This document shows positions 56,817 to 64,000 of a stretch of DNA of 64,000 bases, piece after piece. Under the pieces are notes generated by a model. It saw nothing but the letters and a program-made list of their open reading frames with translations. It ran no database searches and was not told where the DNA came from. The DNA lies in assembly GCA_031772625.1 (NCBI GenBank), contig CM062811.1:650444871-650508870 (forward strand). The letters run 5' to 3'. The position numbers were made by a program, and so were the translations under genes. This DNA comes from Pinus tabuliformis (lineage: Eukaryota > Streptophyta > Pinopsida > Pinales > Pinaceae). The first letter of the stretch is position 1. Every line of letters begins with the position of its first letter.

Positions 56817-58821
56817 AAAATGAAACAAATCCCCGAGGAAAACCTTCATTCCAACCACCGAGTTGAATGCAATGAAGCTTGGGGGGCGTGCACCTCGATT
56901 TGCATTATTATGCTGGGGGCATGCAAACTTATCTCCGAGCAGTTTTAGCACATAGTTCATGCTCGTTAAAAAAATAAACATAAGATTGAGCATTCAAGCT
57001 CATTAAAAAATGAACATACCCCGGTAAATAATCTCTGTGATCGTAAATTTATTAGCCATAAAAAGCCTTGGTCGTGTTTGCACCTGCCACCTCCATTCCA
57101 TTTGGCCAATCGTTCACCTCCATATGATTGTTTACCTATTTTGAGGAACAGCTGCGAAGAGTGATTTCACTTAGCCATCCTTGTGACACTGCTGTGATTG
57201 GAAAATTCCAACCTGTACCTGGAATCTGCTGCTATCCCTGTTTATCACTCGTTCCTCAAAAGACGAGTCTTCTTTGAGCTCTTTTCATCTGACTCGTAAA
57301 ATATGAAAAGTTTGCCGAGTTTTGGCCTTCCAGCTCGTTAAAGTGACCGGAAGAGCTATCCCTCCTCTAGATTTTAATCTTTTTGGACCTGAGGGATTAT
57401 TACACAAAAAGGTCGAGCGCTTGTTTTATTCGACTCGTTAAAGTTATCGAAAACTCATCCCTTCTATATTGTTTTATACTTTTTCAGACTTAAGGGATTA
57501 GATGACGAAAAAGGAATTTTGGAGTTAACTTTCTGTACCTTTTCAGACTCTCTAAAAATGAAAAGGACCGAGTTTTCCTTGTCGTTAGACTCGTTAAAAT
57601 GATTAAATAGCGACAAACTTGTCTTTAGACGAGAACGAGTTTCCCTATCGCTAGGCTCGTTAAAACATAGCGATGGGCTTGCCCGAAGGGCAGGTTATAG
57701 AACAAGCATATGTTATCCTCCTCAAGCTTGACAAAAATAAAGAGGTATTGGTCAGAAATGACTGGGGAAAAATTGGGAGAACCTCAAAGCTTTAATGGTA
57801 GCAAGTCGCTCTTGAACATGACACCTTTCCTCCGTATCACATCAGGTTGGGTTGTTTCATTCACCGGTCTCATCACCATGGTCTTCGCCAAACCATCCAC
57901 ATTTGGGGTAATGCTACCAATCCATCGTATCAGTGTCGTTATATGTTCAAGAGATGTTGTTCAGAAAGAGTCAACCGTGTCCCATCCACTGCCATACATT
58001 ATCCTTCATCCACCCATGATCGCCACCCTGAAACATATTTCACAGATTGTTTTCACCTCCACTAAAATCATTAGCTCTGTTCCGTGTCACTGATGTGGGA
58101 TTCATTAAGGCCCTCCTTTGACAGATCGCTTCTTGTCGACTTCAGCTCATTATCCAAGAAGTAGATCTAGGAACACCCCCCTCAATACTTTGAAGCTTGC
58201 ATGCCTCAATGGCAAGTTTCTCACTTCCGGCGACAGGTATACATCAATGACCTTCGACCAGAAGATTTTGCGTGGTGTTCGACGCTAAGTCCTTTATTCA
58301 CACCATGTGAATTGTACTGCAGTACCTTGAGGGTCATTATCATTATCGGTGATTCCTCTCGCGCTTGTTAACGGTTTACATTATTGACCGGTAATCAAGC
58401 GATGTCTTTCCATGTTCGACTTCAGCGCAATTCTCACATGGATCGACTTGTACTTAGAGTGAAGATCGAACGAGTTTGAAGACCCCGGATCTAGTTTCAT
58501 CCATCCGGTCCGCGATATATATTCCGGAAATATAAAGACATTTGATATGTACATTATTACAGCAGATGATCATCCTACTCAAAGGATGATAATTTCAGCA
58601 GAGAATTATCAGTCTACCATCAAACGATCGTCTGTTATATGTACCAAAATGAATTTATAAAGCTGAGCATGGGAATGCCCGCCTCAGCTAGATCATGAAA
58701 GCAGAATGAATCATAATGTATTGTATTGTATTACAGGTCACCTCTTAGCGATTGAATGAACTTCGGATCCTCCTGATAAAGCATTTCACCCGATAAACGA
58801 CCTCATACTTTAGGGGGCAAC
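56817..58821 (+). other. Post-protease region with a decayed extra ORF
   Basis: 56,820-57,700 contains CTCGTTAAA five times (56,962, 57,334, 57,434, 57,591, 57,655). 57,718-58,700 aligns with the older element at about 60,650-61,735 (reverse). Shared peptide-like blocks in the sense direction include LACLNGKFLTS, WIDLY, FEDP-SSFIHP and DDHP-QRMI. Stops are present in both copies, but conservation follows the same frame. No RT, RNase H or integrase motif. A polypurine tract (TTTAGGGGGCAAC) at about 58,809-58,821 precedes the 3' LTR. Confidence 0.6.
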
Positions 58822-59901
58822 TGTTATAGACATTTTTGTGCCTTACAGCATGAAGCATAAAATGTCAATAATCTAAGGGATCCAAAGTCCCTAAACATGT
58901 TGTTCCTCCCCCTAGAGGAACAAGGTCAGCAAACCACAGCACTAAATATCAGTTCTCCACCTGAAAACACTCAAAAACAAGCAAATTCTGGATCATGTCA
59001 ACTGCTACACTGGCTACCTGCACTGAATGTCAACTGCTACACTAGCTACCTGCACTGAATGTCAACTGCTACACTGGCTACCTGTGCTGAATGTCAACTC
59101 CAACACTAGCTACCTACGCTGAACGTGTTTGGACATGTGGCAGACTCATTCCTCAAGGTGTCAGAGCCCAGGAAGCTTCCAAAGTGACACTTGCATCAAA
59201 GAATTCGACTGGTGATGAGTAAGAGGGTCTATATCTCCAAGTGGAAGCAAGAACCTCCAAGTGGACTCAAGAACTGAAGAATAACTGAAGTGGGAGAGGA
59301 CACTAGTCAGCTTCATGCCAGCTACAAGCTCACTCATCCTTTCTCCAAATCTCCTATATATAGAGCTCTCTCATGAGGTCTAAGGGGGCTGGAATCTTGT
59401 GAATGTAAGGAAGTGTTGTTGGTTTGTGCATAGAACTATTGGGTGATTGCTTTGAAGGAGGTGAAGAGGAGATTTCTTTCTGCTGGGAGGTGTTGCTGGA
59501 TTGGGCATCTTATGGTTGTAACACTCTCAGAACTTTACTTCTTCCATTAATAAAGCATTTGAGGTTCTTCTATATGCATGTATCTTTGTGGCGTATTGAT
59601 GCTTGTATATTTGATTTATTCTAATCCTTGAATCAGTTATGGATGTATGCTTCTTGTAGTTTCCTTTTCTTGTGCTTTTGCAGGATCTTTGTGTAGCTGG
59701 GCCAGTGAAAGAGCAAGCAGCAAAGAGGGAAGACTGGATCAACCATTAGCGGAAGATAACGGTTAGTGGATCCCTTTCTCCTCTCTCTTACATCTCATAA
59801 AGAAGTAATCTTGAATAGCTTTTTATTCAGTTGTTGCTGAGGTACTATCACCCTTAGAGTGGGATAGGGTCATTCCGTATTGGATACTTTTCCCAACAAC
59901 A
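58822..59901 (+). mobile_element. 3' LTR of the gag-pro element
   Basis: 1,080 bp, TGTTATAGAC...CCAACAACA. It carries the same 32-bp array (58,995-59,124) and TATA box (59,353-59,362) as the 5' LTR. Confidence 0.95.
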
Positions 59902-60649
59902 ATAGTACCAGATATATATTGACCACACAAATGCATATATCATCTAACATACAAGAATGTGGAGGAAAACTTGGAAAGATTTATTGATATAAAGATTAGA
60001 AGAGAGGATTACAACCCATTGATCTGACCTAGCGTCATCCTCCCAGCATGAAAGCCCTTATTCACCTCATGAAAAGCTTAGATCACCCAAAACTATGATG
60101 TTCCACCAGGAAAACAACAACACTTCCTTACAAGATGCAAAATTCCAGCCTCTGGATCTCTGGGATGAGGGATCCATATATAGATGATTGCAGGAGGGTG
60201 AGTCAGCTTCTGGGATTTTGATTAGTGTCTTCTCTCTGATAGTTCTTGATTCCACTTCGATATTGATGATCTCTTACTCATCCCTGGGCGAATTCAGAGA
60301 GGCAAGTGTCACAGGAGAAGTTTCTGGAAGATTCCATGATCATCCACCTTGCAAACTGTCTCTGCCATTTGTCTACTCTCGCCCATCACACCCTACAGAA
60401 GGGCTTTCCAGTATGCATCGCACTTTTTGCACTCAGCAGGTGAGATGCATCACACCCTTAGCAATGAGCAATCTGTATGGTCCAATTTTGACCAGTTCTG
60501 AGCAGTTTTCCATGGAGAACTTCTGGGAGATGATGTAATCAGCTGACCTTGTTCCTTTAGGGTATGAGACAACACTTTTAGGGACTTAGAAGCCCTCAGT
60601 TTATGGACATATATGATTGGGGTTGCAGTGCCCAAATATGTCTATAACA
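59902..60649 (-). mobile_element. Older LTR (minus orientation), right part
   Basis: On the minus strand it starts TGTTATAGACATATTTGGGC at 60,649. It shares AAGTCCCTAAA, GGAACAAGGTCAGC and CTTGTAAGGAAGTGTTGTTG with the younger LTR but is clearly diverged. It is the 3' LTR of a minus-strand relative, split by the 8.8-kb insertion. A TATA box CTATATATGG is at about 60,173-60,182. Confidence 0.85.
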
Positions 60650-61735
60650 GTTGCCTCCTAAAGCATGAGGTCGAAAATCTTTTGATGTCGGGTGAAATGG
60701 TTTATCATGAGGATCCGAGGTTTTTCGAACTGGAAGGTGACCTGTAATAAGATACAATACAATACATTATCTTCATAATATTTTCATGATCTAGCTGAGG
60801 TGGGCATTCCCATGCTCAGCTTTATAAATTCATTTTCATGTACATAGGACAGACAACCGTCTGTGTAGCAGATTGATGATTCTGATAGAGCCATCATCCT
60901 TTGATTCGGATGATCATCTGTGCAGCAATGATGTACATTTGATGTCTTTATTTTCCTGAATATATCGCAGCCTGGATGGATGAAACTAGATCTGGGGTCT
61001 TCAAACTTGTCCAATCTTCGCCCGAAGTACAAGTCGATCCATGTGAAAAATGTTCTGGAGTCAAACATGGAAAGGCATCGCCTGATTACCAGCCAATATG
61101 TAAGCTGTTAACAAGCGCAAGAGGAATCGTCGATAATGATGATGACCCTCAAGGTATTACAGTACAATTCGCGTGGTGTGAAAATGGGATTTGGCGTCGA
61201 ACACCACGAAAAATCTCTCCGTCGAAGGCCATTGATGTAAACCTGTCGTTGGAAGTGAGAAACTTGCCATTGAGGCATGCAAGCTTCAAGGTACTGAAAG
61301 GGTTGTTCCTAGGTCGACTTCTTGGATAATGAGCTGTCGTCGATAAGAAGTGTCCCGTCATAGGAGGGCCTTAATGAATCCCACATCTACAACACGGAAC
61401 AGAGCAAATGATTTTGTGGAGGTGAAAACGATCTGATGATACAGGGTTCAGGGTGGCCGTCATGAAATAATGAAGCGTGAAGGTATTGCAGTGGGTGAGA
61501 CACAAGCTGGGTTGGTGAATTCTCTGATCGACTTCTCTTGAACATATCGGCGACACTGAAATGGATTGGTAGCGTTAACCCCAAAGATGGATGGTACGAT
61601 GGACCAATGGTAATATGACCGGTGAACGGAATAACCCAACCCAACTCAATCATGGTGATGGAGTGAAAGTGTCATGTTCAAGAGCGACTTGCTACCAATA
61701 AAGTTTCTTCAAGTTTTCTTCCCAATGCAGGTGCA
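60650..61735 (-). mobile_element. Internal 3' part of the older related element
   Basis: Reverse-complement match to 57,760-58,821, beginning with a polypurine tract (TTTAGGAGGCAAC on the minus strand). Gag and protease are missing: similarity stops near 61,735, so the element is truncated. Minus-strand frames at 60,784-61,068 and 61,149-61,361 stay open longer than their counterparts in the younger copy. Confidence 0.8.
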
Positions 61736-62410
61736 ATCAGAAGGAAGGTGGTTAGACGATGAGAAGGCGATCATACCAGACTGGATGCCATCACGCTGCT
61801 CTCCACTCGGCTCTAAGCTAGACTACTTACCAAAAAAATTTACACGTGATCTTTCTCCTCATATCTCTTCACTTCTCATATCTCTTCATATTATCTCTTC
61901 ACTCCTCATATCTCTTCATATTAGATCCATACTTAAATAGACTTATACTGAATGTATAAGTCAAGTCTTAAATAAACTTATACTGAATGTATAAGTCAAA
62001 ACTAGAGAATAAAAAATCCCAATGGAAACATTGTCCATCGTTATGGTAAGAGGTGGGCTTGAGTACACGAACTTTGGCCCGTCTTCCCTAGGCGTTGCAA
62101 TCTCATTACTCGTGGCGGTGCCCATTACAAGTTCGCAAAATGAACAAACCTCAGAGCAGCCCACGAACTCCATTGCACCACCATGATGTTTCTTTGAATT
62201 TTAGAAATAATTTTACTTTATTCGGGTAATTCGCGAACTCCATGGCGCCACCATGACGTTTCTTTGAATTTTAGAAATAATTTTACTTTATTCGGATAAA
62301 TTCAATTTTCTAGGATAAACAACTTTAATGACGTGTAAAACAAGTAAGAATCCATCTTAACAATTAAGGGAGATGAGGTTTTTTATTTTCGAAATAGTGT
62401 AAAATAATTG
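61736..62410. repeat. Non-coding sequence with short tandem repeats
   Basis: CTCATATCTCTTCA is repeated at 61,859-61,922. A 30-bp unit with ACTTATACTGAATGTATAAG occurs twice at 61,940-62,000. A 67-bp unit (GAACTCCAT, GTTTCTTTGAATTTTAGAAA) is duplicated at 62,161-62,296. No gene. Confidence 0.7.
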
Positions 62411-63435
62411 GGAGTTGTTTTTAGTGTGATTTTTTGGAAGTTTTTATGGTGGTTTTTTCTGGTCAAATTTCTTTAAAATCTGGCAAGAATTTATTGAAAT
62501 CACAAGCTTGATGGGTAATCATGTGCAATCCAAGTATCCTAGGGATTGTTCCTTAGGGGGTTTTCCACGGTGCTAAATCCATATATATAGTGAAAAACTA
62601 GTTTAAATAACACAAACTAATATTTTGCACATATATCATCAAAGACTTCGTTGCACATCCTTGGCATTTTGGCATATAGCCAAATGAAGAAACTGAGGTG
62701 AAAAATCAATTGAAATTTTGAATTTTCTCATTACTATTCTTTTTTTTGGAGTTGTTTTTAGTGTGATTTTTTTTGTTGTTGGAGCTTTTAGTGTTTGAAT
62801 TTGGCTAAAAATTTTGAGATGAAATCTTGATTTGTGTTATTTAAATTAGTTTTTTGAGTGTATATATAGATTCAACATCCTGAAAAACTTTTAGGGCACT
62901 TCTATTGTGCAATTTTACCCAAACTTGTGATTTCAATAAATTCTTCCCAGATTTTAGAGAAATTAAACTAGACAAATCCAAAAAAATCTTCCAAAAATTT
63001 ACACTAAACAACTAGTTTTTTTTTAAATATAAAAATCATGTAATGCAAATTTGGAATAACCAGAATCATTATTTTAGTAAAAGTGTCTTTTCACTTTGAT
63101 TTTTTTTTCAATATTTAAAAACACTTGAAAATCTCACTTTCAACGACCAAAAAAAGCTTAAAGAGTTTCCTATAACTATTTGGAGTTGTCTTTAGTGTGA
63201 CTTTTTGGACTTTCCGTTGCCCAAATCCGGTGGAAATATTTGAGGTGAAGTCTTGATTTGTGTTATTTAAACTAGTTTTGGATTCAGCATCGTGGAAAAC
63301 CTCTAGGGCACTTGGATTGCACAAGATTACTCATCAAACTTGTGATTTCATTAAATTCTTACCAGATTTTAGAAAAATTTAATTAGAAAAAATCACCATA
63401 AAAACTTCAAAAAAATCACACTAAAAACAACTCCA
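62411..63435. mobile_element. Nested inverted-repeat (foldback) elements
   Basis: Arms starting GGAGTTGTTTTTAGTGTGAT occur in + orientation at about 62,412, 62,752 and 63,181. Complementary arms (CACTAAAAACAACTCC or decayed forms) end at about 63,012 and 63,434. The outer arms are about 130 bp and also share CTTGTGATTTCA and the TAAATTCTTACCAGATTTTA block. This looks like two or more long-TIR elements, one inserted in another. No transposase, no confirmed TSD. Confidence 0.65.
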
Positions 63436-64000
63436 TAGATACCGACCTATTCACTTATTCTCACCTGCTGCCAAACGGCAAAAACTACAACGATATTTTC
63501 GCATCCGCTGGATTTTAGTGTTCTGGTATTAAAAAAAATAAAACACACTTCTCGGCATAGGATGACGTTTCTTTCGTTTGTTTTGCTGACTTCGGCAGAG
63601 GATAACGTTTCTACCTGTTTCCATCCAAACGTCAAGTGCCAAAACACCGCGTAGGAATATGGAAATTATCATGGAACCGCGTGTGAAATGTTATTATGGA
63701 ATTTTTTTGATAATTTTTTCAAAAGGTTACTAGATATTATTATAATTAAGATTTTGATATTGGGTTTAAAATCAGAGTTTATAATTTTAATATTTAGTTT
63801 ATAGAAGTTTAATGGATAGAGTTGATAATATTATGATTATTATTATAATTTATATTAAGATTTAATATACATGATTTATAATATTAAAATTTTTAAGGTT
63901 GGGTTTATAATATAACTTTAAAATATTAGTAAATGTGGTTTGGTCATGTGTAAAAATAGTTTTAAGATTAAATTATTACTGTATACTTAATAATTACTGT
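63436..64000. other. AT-rich end of window
   Basis: No gene recognised. GATGACGTTTCTTTCG and GATAACGTTTCTACC at 63,563-63,612 may be a small duplication. Confidence 0.4.

Larger units (their letters stand above)
51096..59901 (+). mobile_element. 8.8-kb LTR retrotransposon with gag and protease only
   Basis: Complete structure: ATAGT TSD, 1.09-kb LTR, primer binding site, about 1.7-kb leader, Gag-protease frame (53,874-56,816), about 2 kb of further internal sequence, polypurine tract, LTR, ATAGT TSD. No RT, RNase H or integrase motif is present in any frame. It is a non-autonomous element, presumably moved by enzymes of a related gypsy-type element. It is inserted in the LTR of an older relative in the opposite orientation. 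Confidence 0.93.

Noticed and set aside
60976..61329. 117-codon + strand ORF as an antisense gene in the older element
   Set aside because: It lies opposite the conserved post-protease region. In the younger copy the equivalent antisense frame is broken, and conservation follows the sense strand.

Overview
The window looks like a retroelement-dominated intergenic tract of a large plant nuclear genome. It is AT-rich, shows no operon-like coding, and has GT/AG-bounded exon fragments. It carries plant-type LTR retrotransposons, a plant LINE ORF1 and relics of plant housekeeping genes. Many layers of nested, heavily decayed insertions suggest a slow-turnover genome such as a gymnosperm; that taxonomic guess is inference only. 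I see no clearly intact host gene, no rRNA or tRNA gene and no CRISPR-like array.

Layout. 1-3400: a polypurine (GA)n tract and degenerate simple repeats. 3596-5784: a young LINE-type insertion with a perfect 16-bp target-site duplication and a poly(A) tail. Its single intact ORF places a 76-residue ubiquitin-like domain ending in LRLRGG directly upstream of a DUF4283 plus CCHC ORF1 protein. 5785-9800: AT-rich tandem repeats, a hairpin MITE and a (TA)n tract. 10-16.3 kb, minus strand: gene relics comprising a nucleoside-hydrolase first exon, an OTU-like cysteine-protease reading frame, three tandem 90-nt exons, and a Helitron helicase C-terminus fused to an endonuclease/exonuclease/phosphatase (EEP) domain, as in Helentrons. 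10.7-11.8 and 17.7-22.4 kb: a repeat mosaic whose two parts are inverted relative to each other and bracket the relics.

25.3-27.84 kb: three exons of a dead SEC61 alpha copy with a poly(A)-tailed insertion in an intron. 28-31.5 kb: minisatellites (one of 81 bp), a second MITE copy and a SINE/LINE-like tail. 32.1-33.55 kb: a broken coding region I cannot identify. 33.84-34.2 kb: a solo LTR. 36.7-40.0 kb, minus strand: pieces of a Copia element, abutted by another probable solo LTR to 41.5 kb. 43.0-48.9 kb: a decayed Ty3/gypsy element (gag, protease, RT, RNase H, integrase) split in its protease by a solo LTR. 49.0-50.3 kb: a decayed short tandem repeat.

51,096-59,901 is a complete 8.8-kb LTR element with 1.09-kb LTRs and the target-site duplication ATAGT. 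It encodes only Gag and protease (three in-frame stops, no RT, RNase H or integrase). It sits inside the LTR of an older, diverged relative lying in the opposite orientation (50,801-51,095 plus 59,902 to about 61,735). Both copies conserve a region after the protease that matches no retroelement domain I know. 61.7-64 kb holds short repeats and nested inverted-repeat arms.

Most coding sequence belongs to transposons at different ages. The most unusual items are the ubiquitin-LINE ORF1 fusion, the Helentron-like/OTU/90-nt-exon cluster, and the gag-pro-only LTR family with its conserved extra region.
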